In this document: piece after piece, positions 33,923-42,148 of the stretch
Layout of the letters: each line of letters starts with the position of its first letter
Position numbering within the stretch: the stretch's first letter is position 1
NCBI GenBank assembly: GCA_032620915.1
Contig: CP136052.1
Location: 2,720,001 to 2,784,000 of the forward strand
Reading direction: 5' to 3'
DNA length: 64,000 bases
Origin: Oscillospiraceae bacterium NTUH-002-81
GTDB lineage: Bacteria; Bacillota; Clostridia; Lachnospirales; Lachnospiraceae
The notes under the pieces: generated by a model
Seen by the model: the letters and a program-made list of their open reading frames with translations, nothing else
What the model was told of the DNA's origin: nothing
The model's database searches: none
Program-made: the position numbers and the translations under genes

Positions 33923-35733
33923 CCCAGTCCCTCCCTTCCGATCTCATCCGTATAGGGAATGTCCGGCAGATGGATCCGTACCGTGGTGCCCTCGTCCGGC
34001 TCGCTCTCGATCTCCAGCCCGTACGCCTCCCCGAAATGCAGGCGGATGCGCTGGTGCACGTTCATCAGGCCGATGCCGGAGCCGCGTTTGCGCACCCGGC
34101 TGCCCTCGGTGAGCAGCTGGCGCACCGTCTCCTCCGGCATGCCCAGGCCATTGTCCGTCACTTCCAGATAAATATCCCCGTCTTTGCGGTAGCCGCGGAT
34201 GAGGATTTCGCCGTCGTCATCCATGGATTCCATGCCATAGTAAATGGAATTTTCCAGCAGCGGCTGTACCACCAGCTTCACGGTACAGCAGTCCAGAATG
34301 CTTTCCTCCACTTCTGTGCGCACCTCGAACCGGTTCTTGTACCGGAGCTTCTGGATGCTCAGATAGTTCTGGGCATGCTCCAGCTCACTGCGGATGGGAA
34401 TGATATTTCTGCCCTTGCTCAGGCTGATGCGGAACAGGCTGGCCAGCGAGGTTACCATTTTGATGGCCTCCTCATACCGCTCACACTCCACCATCCACAC
34501 GATGGAATCCAGCGTATTATACAGGAAATGGGGGTTGATCTGGGACTGCAGCGCATCCATCTCGCTGCGCCGCTTGGCCTCCTGCTCCACCACGATGTCG
34601 TCCATCAGCTTGCGCATCTGGTTGACCATGGACTGGATGCTGTGGCCCAGGCTCTCGATCTCATAGGAACCGCCCACATAAATGGCCCGGGTCAGATCCC
34701 CTTGTTCCTCCAGCTGCTTCACCGACTGCTCCAGCCGCTGGATCGGTGTGGCGATCTTGGACGATACGATGCTGTTGACCATGAGCAGCACCAGCATGAA
34801 AAAGACGATGAGCATGACTGCGAAAAAACGCACCTGAATGGTGCTGCTGGTGTATTCGCTCACCGGCGTCACGCTGACCACCTTCCAGCCTGTATAACCC
34901 ACGGTTTTCACGATGATCACCCGCTCCTCGCCGTCATATTTCTCCGTATAGCTTCCATCCTGATGGGAAGCAGCCACCTGGTTGCTCTCCTCCAGCATAT
35001 TCGTGTTCAGCAGGTTCTGCCTGGGATGATAAATGATCTCACCGTCACTGTCCATCAGATACACGTAGCCCCGGTTGGCGCTGGTATTCACCTTGGCAAA
35101 CAGCTGCTCAATACCGCTGAAATTCATATCTACCAGCAAAATGCCCCGGCTGGTGCGGCCACCGGTGTTCAGCTCTACCACCCGGCTCAGGGAAATGACC
35201 CAGTAATAGCGGTAGCTGTTTTCCTCAAACAGATTCTGCACATGAGGAATGGAAAAATGCAGGTTCTCAATCTTGGCATCCGCCGCCCGGAACCAGTCCT
35301 GGGACGTCACATCCACCTGCCGTTTCAGGTTGGACACCGGGGAAGCGCTGATGAGTTCGCCATCCGCCGTAAAGCAGGCGATGCTGATGAGGCTGTCCTT
35401 GTTGGCCTCATACAAAAAACTCATCTGGGCATCCAGGGTATTTTCCTTCAGGTCAGTTTTCTTGATGCCCGCATAATACATCGTGTCCGATACCCGCATC
35501 ATATTGCGGATGTACGTCTCCGTACTCAGGCAAACCTGATCCATCAGCTTCTTGTTGTCCTCAGTGGCCAGCTCTCTTGTGTTGGCCGCGAACCGGGCAT
35601 ACAGGCTTCCGCCCAGCAGCGCCATGCCCAGGATCGTGACCACAGAAAAAGAAATGGTCAGCAGCAGCTGAATGCTGCGCTCCCGGTAAATACTTACGAT
35701 TTTTTCACAAAACTTCCGGTATCGTTCTCTCAT
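33919..35733 (-). CDS. YesM-type sensor histidine kinase
   Basis: Protein of 604 aa. A membrane helix (about 20-42) is followed by an extracytoplasmic double-Cache-like domain (about 45-300), a second helix (about 305-327) and a HAMP segment. Then come a His_kinase domain with the phosphoacceptor in QINPHFLYNTLDSIVWM and an HATPase with DNGLGM and GSGIGLMNVHQR. It probably phosphorylates the response regulator encoded 12 bases upstream. Coupled binding-protein genes and the nearby mgl operon suggest sugar sensing. Confidence 0.9.
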   Translation of the reverse strand: MRERYRKFCEKIVSIYRERSIQLLLTISFSVVTILGMALLGGSLYARFAANTRELATEDNKKLMDQVCLSTETYIRNMMRVSDTMYYAGIKKTDLKENTLDAQMSFLYEANKDSLISIACFTADGELISASPVSNLKRQVDVTSQDWFRAADAKIENLHFSIPHVQNLFEENSYRYYWVISLSRVVELNTGGRTSRGILLVDMNFSGIEQLFAKVNTSANRGYVYLMDSDGEIIYHPRQNLLNTNMLEESNQVAASHQDGSYTEKYDGEERVIIVKTVGYTGWKVVSVTPVSEYTSSTIQVRFFAVMLIVFFMLVLLMVNSIVSSKIATPIQRLEQSVKQLEEQGDLTRAIYVGGSYEIESLGHSIQSMVNQMRKLMDDIVVEQEAKRRSEMDALQSQINPHFLYNTLDSIVWMVECERYEEAIKMVTSLASLFRISLSKGRNIIPIRSELEHAQNYLSIQKLRYKNRFEVRTEVEESILDCCTVKLVVQPLLENSIYYGMESMDDDGEILIRGYRKDGDIYLEVTDNGLGMPEETVRQLLTEGSRVRKRGSGIGLMNVHQRIRLHFGEAYGLEIESEPDEGTTVRIHLPDIPYTDEIGREGLG

Positions 35734-35745
35734 GGCCCGTCCTGT

Positions 35746-37419
35746 CTATTTTTCTTCTTTTGTTTTTCCCGTCCGGTATTTGGAAGGGGAAATGCCGTAT
35801 TGTTTCTTGAACACGTAGCTGAAATAATTGGGCTCCGTGTAGCCCACCTTGGCCGCGATGACGTACGTCTTGTCCTCCGTGGTCTGCAGGAGCTCCACCG
35901 CCCGCTCCATCCGCACATTGGTCACATAGGCCACGAAGGTGGTGCCCAGCTCCTTTTTGAACAGGGTGGAAAAATAGGTGGGGCTGACGTTTAACGCCGA
36001 GCAGATGCCCTCCACCGACAGGTCGCTTTCCTGATAGTTGTCCTGCACGTACTGGATGGCCCGTTCCATGATGGCCTTGGTGGAATCCGCCCGCTCCCGG
36101 CGGATGGCGTGGCGCACCTTCATACAGATGTCCAGCATCCAGCTGCCCACCGCCTCCGGGGAATCCAGCTGATACAGGTTCTCGTACAGGTTCGTCTTCG
36201 GCGGGAAAATCTGGTTCATGTCGATCTCGTAATTGCGCCCCAGCTTGTAGATCTCCGCCACCAGCTCCATGAGGAAAATCTGGTACTGAGACAGGGCCAT
36301 CTTGGAGTTTTTCAGATTTTTGACAAACACATGGATGACGCCCTCCAGGTCTTCCCGGGTGCCCAGCTTCATTTCCCGCAAAATATCCTGCACGCTCGTC
36401 TGCTCGATATCCGGCATCGCCTCCGCTTTGGGCTCCACATCCTTGATGTAAATGGCCTGGTTGGCGTCCACCAGTACCCGGTAATCCAGCGCACTCTTGG
36501 CCTCCCGGTAGGAAATACCCAGCTTGGAGCGCTTGTCGCAGGGACTGCCGATGCCGATGGACGTGTTGGCATCCAGCACCCGTCTGGCGATCTTGCACAC
36601 CTGATCCATCAGGTAAACAAAATAGGGGAACTTTTCCTCATCGTCAAACAGGGCGATGGTCACCACCCGATCCAGATAGAGGAAGGTGCGGTGGCCGATG
36701 GTGCCCGCCATATTTTCATCCAGAATCTGTTTCAGCGAAATGTTCAGAAGTCGCGCATCCGATACCGGCCCCTGGTGTTCCTTCCCGGCCGCTTCCGCAT
36801 CCGCTCCGGCGCCCTCTCCTGCCCTTCCGGCAGCCTCCTCCGTGCGCTCCACCGTTCCCACGGCCACGGCGTAATGGCCCGCCTTGAATTCCATCTCATA
36901 GGAGGCCATCGTCTTGTCGATCTCCTCGTCCGGGATCCGGCCCTCCAGAAGGCCGATGAGAAACTGCTCCCGCATGATGGGTAAGCTCTCCTGATAGTAG
37001 GCGTTGAGGCGGCTCTCATTGCGCTTCTGATCGATTTCCCGGTCCAGATTTTCCCGGATCCGTTTGAATACCGTCTCCAGCTCCGCCGCGTTCAGCGGTT
37101 TTAAAAGGTATTCCTCCGCCTCCAGCTTGATGGCCTCTTTCGCATACTCAAACTCATCAAAGCCGGAAAAAATAATGACTTTGATATTTTTCAGCCGTTT
37201 TTTCAGCGCACGGCCCAGCGTCAGCCCGTCCATAAACGGCATCTTGATGTCTGTCATGACCACATCCGGGTGCAGACGCTCCGCCAGCTCCAGCGCCTCC
37301 TGCCCGTTCTCCGCAGAAGCCACCACCTGAAAGCCGATCTCCTCCCAGTTGATCTTGCGTGCGATCGCCTGGCGCACGTCTTCCTCGTCATCCACCAGCA
37401 TTACCCTGTATAAGCCCAT
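35746..37419 (-). CDS. YesN-type response regulator with AraC DNA-binding domain
   Basis: Protein of 557 aa. The receiver domain (1-120) has the acidic pair VDDEED, the phosphoacceptor in DVVMTDIKMP and the conserved Lys of YLLKPL. A long middle region follows, with an Ala/Glu-rich low-complexity insert around residues 200-220. The C-terminal AraC double helix-turn-helix (about 450-550) contains VSPTYFSTLFKKELG and GYTEPNYFSYVFKKQYG. It probably activates the mgl genes or its own operon in response to the kinase. Confidence 0.9.
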   Translation of the reverse strand: MGLYRVMLVDDEEDVRQAIARKINWEEIGFQVVASAENGQEALELAERLHPDVVMTDIKMPFMDGLTLGRALKKRLKNIKVIIFSGFDEFEYAKEAIKLEAEEYLLKPLNAAELETVFKRIRENLDREIDQKRNESRLNAYYQESLPIMREQFLIGLLEGRIPDEEIDKTMASYEMEFKAGHYAVAVGTVERTEEAAGRAGEGAGADAEAAGKEHQGPVSDARLLNISLKQILDENMAGTIGHRTFLYLDRVVTIALFDDEEKFPYFVYLMDQVCKIARRVLDANTSIGIGSPCDKRSKLGISYREAKSALDYRVLVDANQAIYIKDVEPKAEAMPDIEQTSVQDILREMKLGTREDLEGVIHVFVKNLKNSKMALSQYQIFLMELVAEIYKLGRNYEIDMNQIFPPKTNLYENLYQLDSPEAVGSWMLDICMKVRHAIRRERADSTKAIMERAIQYVQDNYQESDLSVEGICSALNVSPTYFSTLFKKELGTTFVAYVTNVRMERAVELLQTTEDKTYVIAAKVGYTEPNYFSYVFKKQYGISPSKYRTGKTKEEK

Positions 37420-37435
37420 TCTCTCTTCTCTCCTG

Positions 37436-37729
37436 TTATTTCAGCACTGCGTAATAGACAAAAATAGCGATCAGCACGCCGATCAGTACCTTGCAGAAAA
37501 TATCCACCTGCCGGTATGTGAAAGGCAGCCGGTCGTAGAAATTCTCCTTCGCCACCGTGATCGGATCGCGGTCGTCGATGTCCTCTGTGTCAGCCGTATC
37601 GTCGCCGCTTTCCATCTCTTCCTTTGGATCTGTGGGTGCTTCCATCTCCCGATCTGCCAGCGCCTCGGCCCTGTCGTTCGGTGCTGCCGCATCCTGTTTC
37701 TGTGTCATCTCTTCCTGTTCTTTTTCCAT
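37436..37729 (-). CDS. Small tail-anchored protein of unknown function
   Basis: Protein of 97 aa. The first ~60 residues are acidic and low in complexity; then comes ENFYDRLPFTYRQVDIF and a C-terminal membrane helix (IFCKVLIGVLIAIFVYYAVLK). It resembles no family I can name. It is the first gene of the response regulator/kinase operon, 17 bases upstream of the regulator. The start may be ATG 37729 or 37708. The tail-anchor layout suggests it is exposed to the cytoplasm. Confidence 0.6.
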   Translation of the reverse strand: MEKEQEEMTQKQDAAAPNDRAEALADREMEAPTDPKEEMESGDDTADTEDIDDRDPITVAKENFYDRLPFTYRQVDIFCKVLIGVLIAIFVYYAVLK

Positions 37730-37776
37730 TGTGTACCCCGTTATATGAAAAATTAATTTGTTCGTTTGCTGCTTTT

Positions 37777-37897
37777 CAATCTCACGAACCCGCACTGTCG
37801 TGCTCTACTGCCTGCTATCGCAGGCTGTTCGTTCGATGATGGAGCAAGAAAAGTAAATGCCGCCTTCGGCGTCGCTTCCTTTTCTTTTGCTCTCATC
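37777..37897 (-). repeat. Structured intergenic element, copy I (candidate leader RNA)
   Basis: On the minus strand a long hairpin (GATGAGAGCAAAAG against CTTGCTCCATCATC) comes first. Then ACGAAC/GTTCGT encloses GCCTGC-gata-GCAGGC and AGAGCACGACAGTGCGG. The last two parts align with copy A (AGCCTGC hairpin and AGAGCGCGTCAGCGCGA) with different but complementary stem bases. The predicted transcript start (37893) is at its 5' edge. Confidence 0.6.
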
Positions 37898-37899
37898 AT

Positions 37900-37929
37900 A
37901 GTATACCATGATTCCTCTGATCATTGCAA
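37900..37929 (-). promoter_or_regulatory. Promoter of the two-component operon
   Basis: On the minus strand TTGCAA, an 18-base spacer, then TATACT. The -35 overlaps the T-tract of the mglC terminator, so this operon starts right where mgl ends. Confidence 0.65.
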
Positions 37930-37973
37930 AAAAAACAGCCCAGACATACAATTTCTGCATGTCCGGACTGTTT
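37928..37973 (-). terminator. mglC terminator
   Basis: On the minus strand AAACAGTCCGGACAT pairs with ATGTCTGGGCTGTTT, followed by more T (eight in all). Confidence 0.85.
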
Positions 37974-38007
37974 TATTTCTATGATGGAATTTCGTATGAA
38001 GCAAATC

Positions 38008-38997
38008 TTATTTCTTAGCCAGGTATTTCCGAAGGTCAAGTGCTACTGCAACGATGATGACGAGACCCTGTACAATGTACTGGAAGGAAGTATCGATACC
38101 AAGGAACTGCATGGATACTTTCAGAAGCTCGAACACCAGCACACCGATGAGGATACCGGAGATCTTACCAACACCACCGTTGGTGGATACACCGCCGATG
38201 GTACAAGCTGCGATTGCCTCCAGCTCGTAGCCCTGTCCTGCATTTACGGTTGCGCCGCCGGCCTTTGCTGCGTACATGAAGCCGCCCAGTGCGTACAGTG
38301 CTGCTGCCAGTGTGTAGATGATGATCTTTGCTTTCTTTACGTTGACACCGGATACCTCAGCTGCGTTCTCATTACCGCCGATGGCATACATGTATTTGCC
38401 GTGTCTTGTGTAGTTGTACAGGAACCACATGCCAAAACCGATGACAAATGCGATAACGAAGAAATACGGAATGCCCAGAAGTTTACCGCTGGCTACGTTG
38501 GTGAAGCTCTTCTTGAAGCCGCCCAGCGGGGATGCACCGGTGTACACCAGGCAGATACCATATACGATAGTCTGCATACCCAGGGTGGTGATGAACGGCG
38601 GTACCTGGAAATAAGAGATTACCAGGCCGTTCAGGCATCCGAAGATGGCACAGATCACAACAGCGATGAGCAGGGCTGCCACTACCGGCACATTGCCCAG
38701 GTTCGGGAAAAACTTATCGGAATAGTCTGCCTTCTGCAGCAGGGTTCCGGAAATACAAGCGCCCAGTCCTACGATACGTCCTGCGGACAGGTCAGTACCT
38801 TTGGTGATCAGACAGCCGGATACGCCCAGGGCGATGATGAAACGAAGGGCGGTGTTGATGGAAACGTTGGAAAAGTTGTTCCATGTAAAGAAATTATCTT
38901 TCGTGATTCCCACATATAATGCCATCAGAAGAAGAATAACGATGATGGCATTGTCTAACAAAAATTTCTTGATATCAAAATTTTTGGTCTTATTCAT
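38008..38997 (-). CDS. mglC: Galactose/methyl-galactoside ABC transporter permease
   Basis: Protein of 329 aa with about ten hydrophobic segments and the BPD_transp_2 fold. Landmarks are GVSGCLITKGTDLSAGRIVGL and the coupling segment GGNENAAEVSGVNVKKAKI, as in E. coli MglC. AAGGAGG precedes the ATG, 13 bases after mglA. It forms the membrane channel with MglA. Confidence 0.95.
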   Translation of the reverse strand: MNKTKNFDIKKFLLDNAIIVILLLMALYVGITKDNFFTWNNFSNVSINTALRFIIALGVSGCLITKGTDLSAGRIVGLGACISGTLLQKADYSDKFFPNLGNVPVVAALLIAVVICAIFGCLNGLVISYFQVPPFITTLGMQTIVYGICLVYTGASPLGGFKKSFTNVASGKLLGIPYFFVIAFVIGFGMWFLYNYTRHGKYMYAIGGNENAAEVSGVNVKKAKIIIYTLAAALYALGGFMYAAKAGGATVNAGQGYELEAIAACTIGGVSTNGGVGKISGILIGVLVFELLKVSMQFLGIDTSFQYIVQGLVIIVAVALDLRKYLAKK

Positions 38998-39010
38998 GAT
39001 GATTTCCTCC

Positions 39011-40522
39011 TTAATTAAACTGTGTAGCGTAATGCATGATATTTTCCTGCGTGGCTTCTTCGCCGGATACTTCGCCGGTCACACGGCCGTCGCACATGAC
39101 GACGATCCGGTCAGACATTCCGATCAGCTCGGCCATCTCGGAGGAAATCATGACGATTGCCTTGCCCTGCTTTGCCAGCTCAATCATAATCTGGTAAATC
39201 TCATATTTCGCACCTACGTCGATACCACGGGTAGGCTCATCCATGATCAGGATATCCGGATCGTTGGCCAGCCATCTGGAAATGATAACCTTCTGCTGGT
39301 TACCACCGGATAAAGACTGGATCAGCGTCTTGGAGCTGGGTGTCTTGATGCTCAGCTTTGCCACGTTCTCCTGTACCAGATTTTCGATCTTTTTCAGATT
39401 CAGCTTTACGCCGTACTCCACGTATTTGTCCAGAGATGCGATGGATACGTTGTCCGCGATGGACAGCACACCGAAAATACCGGTGCCGCGGCGGTCCTCT
39501 GTGATGAGGCCGATGCCGTTGCGGATCGCATCCTGGGGTCTCTTGATTTTCAGCGGTTTTCCTTTATATATTATCTCGCCGCTGGCAACATGACGGATAC
39601 CGAAGATTGCTTCCATCAGCTCGGTACGCTGTGCGCCTACCAGACCGCCCAGTCCGAGGATTTCTCCCTTTCGCAGCGTCAGGTTGACGTCCTTGAAGGA
39701 TTTCGGCAGAATGCTAGTCAGTCCTTTGACTTCCAGGATCACGTCTCCCGGTACATTATCCTTCGGCGGATATACGTTCGTCAGTTCCCGTCCTACCATC
39801 TTGGCGATGATCATGTCCGTAGTCAGGTCTTTGGATTTCCATGTTCCGACGTACTGTCCGTCACGCATGATCGTTACCTCGTCGGAAATTCTTAAAATCT
39901 CATCCATCTTGTGGGAAATATAAATGATGGATACTCCCTTATCTCTTAAATCATTGATAATCCGGAATAATGCCTCTACTTCATTATCCGTCAGTGAGGA
40001 TGTGGGCTCATCCATGATCACGACCTTCGCATTCATGGAAACTGCCTTTGCGATTTCTACCGACTGCATCTGGGAAATAGAAAGGGTTCCCAGCTTCGCC
40101 TTGGGATCATAAGGCATCTTGACTTCCTTCAGAAGACGATCCGCTTCCTCATACATTTTCTTGTGATCGATGACCTTCACAGGTCCGACCTTCTTCATCG
40201 GATACCGGCCGCAGAAAATATTCTCCGCGATACTTCTCTCCGGAATCGGCTGAAGCTCCTGATGCACCATGGCGATTCCCTTGTGCAGCGCATCATCCGC
40301 ATTGATGATGTTCACTTTCTCACCCTGATAAATGACCTCGCCCGCATCCATCTTGTAAATACCAAACAGGCACTTCATCAGTGTGGATTTTCCCGCACCA
40401 TTTTCTCCCATGAGTGCATGAACGGTGCCTGGTCTTACTTTCAGAGAAACATTGTCCAGTGCTTTTACGCCCGGGAAGCTTTTACATATCCCGCGCAGTT
40501 CCAACATGTACTCTTGTGCCAT
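39011..40522 (-). CDS. mglA: Galactose/methyl-galactoside ABC transporter ATP-binding protein
   Basis: Protein of 503 aa with two ABC modules. Module 1 has GENGAGKSTLMKCLFG (Walker A), LSISQMQSVEIAKAVS and VIMDEPTSSL. Module 2 has a degenerate Walker A (GLGGLVGAQRTELMEAIFG) and LSGGNQQKVIISRW and LIMDEPTRGID. This asymmetry is normal for the MglA/RbsA family. It powers import of galactose or related sugars. Confidence 0.95.
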   Translation of the reverse strand: MAQEYMLELRGICKSFPGVKALDNVSLKVRPGTVHALMGENGAGKSTLMKCLFGIYKMDAGEVIYQGEKVNIINADDALHKGIAMVHQELQPIPERSIAENIFCGRYPMKKVGPVKVIDHKKMYEEADRLLKEVKMPYDPKAKLGTLSISQMQSVEIAKAVSMNAKVVIMDEPTSSLTDNEVEALFRIINDLRDKGVSIIYISHKMDEILRISDEVTIMRDGQYVGTWKSKDLTTDMIIAKMVGRELTNVYPPKDNVPGDVILEVKGLTSILPKSFKDVNLTLRKGEILGLGGLVGAQRTELMEAIFGIRHVASGEIIYKGKPLKIKRPQDAIRNGIGLITEDRRGTGIFGVLSIADNVSIASLDKYVEYGVKLNLKKIENLVQENVAKLSIKTPSSKTLIQSLSGGNQQKVIISRWLANDPDILIMDEPTRGIDVGAKYEIYQIMIELAKQGKAIVMISSEMAELIGMSDRIVVMCDGRVTGEVSGEEATQENIMHYATQFN

Positions 40523-40554
40523 CCCTGTAACCTCCCTTATTCTCTCTCATCAAA

Positions 40555-40603
40555 ACCGGGTGTGCGCACTGCACACCCGGTAAGCTTGCTTATTTGTGTC
40601 CCG
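40555..40603 (-). promoter_or_regulatory. mglB-mglA intergenic hairpins
   Basis: On the minus strand a small GTCC-TTCG-GGAC hairpin is followed by a perfect 11-bp ACCGGGTGTGC/GCACACCCGGT hairpin with four T after it. Such a partial terminator or 3' stabiliser usually gives more binding protein than transporter. Confidence 0.75.
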
Positions 40604-40627
40604 AAGGACGGGCCTTTCCGGTAATGA

Positions 40628-41743
40628 TTACTGGAGAAGAGCCAGGATATCAGCTGCGTTGTCCTTGGTAACTTTGATGTAATCAACCATGTTTACAGTC
40701 TCAACGGACTCGCCTGCTGCCATCTTACCAGCGATCTCAGCTGCTGCATGAGACTGGCCGATGTGGTCGTTGAATACAGTACCGGTCATCTTGCCGTCCT
40801 GTACGTTCTGCAGAGCCTCTGTCAGAGCGTCAACACCGAGTAAGAGGATATCTTCGCCAACTTTTCTGCCAGCGGTCTCGATTGCCTGAAGAGCACCAAG
40901 AGCCATTGCATCGTTGTTGCAGAATACAACCTCTACAGCATCGCCGTGAGCGGTCAGAGCGTTAGCAACGATCTCCTGACCTTTTGCCTGATCCCAGTCA
41001 CCACGCTGCTCGTCAAGCTTCTCAACTTCCATACCGCCGTTGGTCAGAGCCTCGATGGAGTACTGTGTTCTGTATTTTGCGTCAACGTTCTCAGGATCGC
41101 CCATTACCATAACGTAGCTAACCTTGCCGTCGCCGTTGAAGTCACCCTTGTTGTCTGTAGCCAGAACGATCTCGCCCTGGTAAGTTCCGGACTGTCTTGC
41201 ATCTGCGCCTACATATGTAGCTGCGATGCCGTCAGCTGCCCATCTGTCTTCCTCTGTTGCATCGGGCTCACGGTTGATGAATACTACCGGGATGTTTGCT
41301 GCTGCACACTGGTCAGTTACCTGCTCAGCTGCAGAAGACTGTACCAGGTTGATGATCAGGACGTCAACACCCTGTGTGATGAAGTTCTGGATCTGGTTGG
41401 TCTGCTCTGCCTGGTCGTTCTTTCCGTCCATAACAGTTACAGTAGCGCCGCCTGCTTCCAGATATTTCTGAAGCTCGGTTCTGTAAAGGGTCATAAAGTT
41501 ATCATCGAATTTGTAAATGCAGATACCGATGTTTAATCCATCAACACCCGGGCAAGCCTCTGTGGATGCATCTGCAGTATCAGCAGCCTCTGTGGTCTCC
41601 TCAGCTGCGTCAGTTGTCTCTTCTTCTGTGGTCTCCTCTTCAGCAGCCGGTGCAGCAGTCTCTTCCTGCTTGCTTCCGCAGCCTGCCAGAAGGCCGGATA
41701 CCATTGTTGCGCACAGTAATACGCTTAACAGTTTCTTTTTCAT
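40628..41743 (-). CDS. mglB: Galactose/glucose ABC transporter substrate-binding lipoprotein
   Basis: Protein of 371 aa. A lipobox (TMVSGLLAGC) is followed by a ~40-residue Glu/Thr/Ala-rich linker and a type I sugar-binding fold, with MDGKNDQAEQTNQIQNFI, VFINREPDA, NNDAMALGALQAI and LLGVDALTEAL. It follows the MglB pattern with aromatic and Asp/Asn sugar contacts. ATG 41743 has AAAGGAGGAATAGG upstream; an 11-residue longer form is unlikely. First gene of mglBAC. Confidence 0.95.
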   Translation of the reverse strand: MKKKLLSVLLCATMVSGLLAGCGSKQEETAAPAAEEETTEEETTDAAEETTEAADTADASTEACPGVDGLNIGICIYKFDDNFMTLYRTELQKYLEAGGATVTVMDGKNDQAEQTNQIQNFITQGVDVLIINLVQSSAAEQVTDQCAAANIPVVFINREPDATEEDRWAADGIAATYVGADARQSGTYQGEIVLATDNKGDFNGDGKVSYVMVMGDPENVDAKYRTQYSIEALTNGGMEVEKLDEQRGDWDQAKGQEIVANALTAHGDAVEVVFCNNDAMALGALQAIETAGRKVGEDILLLGVDALTEALQNVQDGKMTGTVFNDHIGQSHAAAEIAGKMAAGESVETVNMVDYIKVTKDNAADILALLQ

Positions 41744-41769
41744 ATTCCTATTCCTCCTTTTTTTCTCTT

Positions 41770-41801
41770 GAAGCACTTTCGCACTTCATGATCTGATTAT
41801 A
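41770..41801 (-). promoter_or_regulatory. mglB -10 box and downstream dyad
   Basis: TATAAT on the minus strand (41796-41801) without a clear -35. Just downstream TGAAGTGCGAAAGTGCTTCA is a near-symmetric dyad that could be an operator. It is not a good match to the usual CcpA cre sequence. Confidence 0.5.
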
Positions 41802-41983
41802 ACAACGGGTTTTGTGAAAATACATACGAAATTCTTCTCAAAGTCTTTGAAAATCTTCACTCTTTTTTTACAGAGTCAAAAAACGACCGGATTTTTTGTG
41901 TATGTTGCACAAAAAAAGAATCGCTCCGCATGTTACAGATCGATTCTTTCCAGACATATTCCTATATACATATTTAATTTAAC

Positions 41984-42148
41984 GCTCCCAACGAAGCGCT
42001 CCGTGCTGCGCACTCCCACGCTTCTCCCCCCATTCGCATATCGCGAAGCTAACGCTTCTCTTTTATGCTCATAGTGGGGCAGGTCATGAAGCTATCCGCC
42101 CACAGATACGCCAGCGTATCGTGGTCTGTAGCTTATGACCTTGGGAGC
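41984..42148 (-). repeat. Structured intergenic element, copy D
   Basis: Outer arms GCTCCCAA and TTGGGAGC are complementary. Inside on the minus strand: AGGTCATAAGCTA against TAGCTTCATGACCT, a GATACGCTGGCGTATC tip, then GAGCATAAAAG, GAAGC-gtta-GCTTC, ATATGCGAATGG (GCATA/TATGC) and GAGTGCGCAGCACGGAG. Its 5' arm overlaps the last base of the lipid kinase stop codon. It points towards mglB. Confidence 0.65.

Noticed and set aside
33907..35994. Long antisense open frame (695 codons) over the kinase gene
   Set aside because: It is a shadow of the kinase and regulator genes: no ribosome site, His/Gln-rich composition, no domain pattern, and the minus-strand proteins are clearly real. The same holds for the long antisense frames at 21094-22401, 62760-63929 and 4711-5757.
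41770..41789. CcpA cre site near the mglB promoter
   Set aside because: The dyad TGAAGTGCGAAAGTGCTTCA is longer and differs from the usual 14-base cre pattern; kept only as a possible operator.
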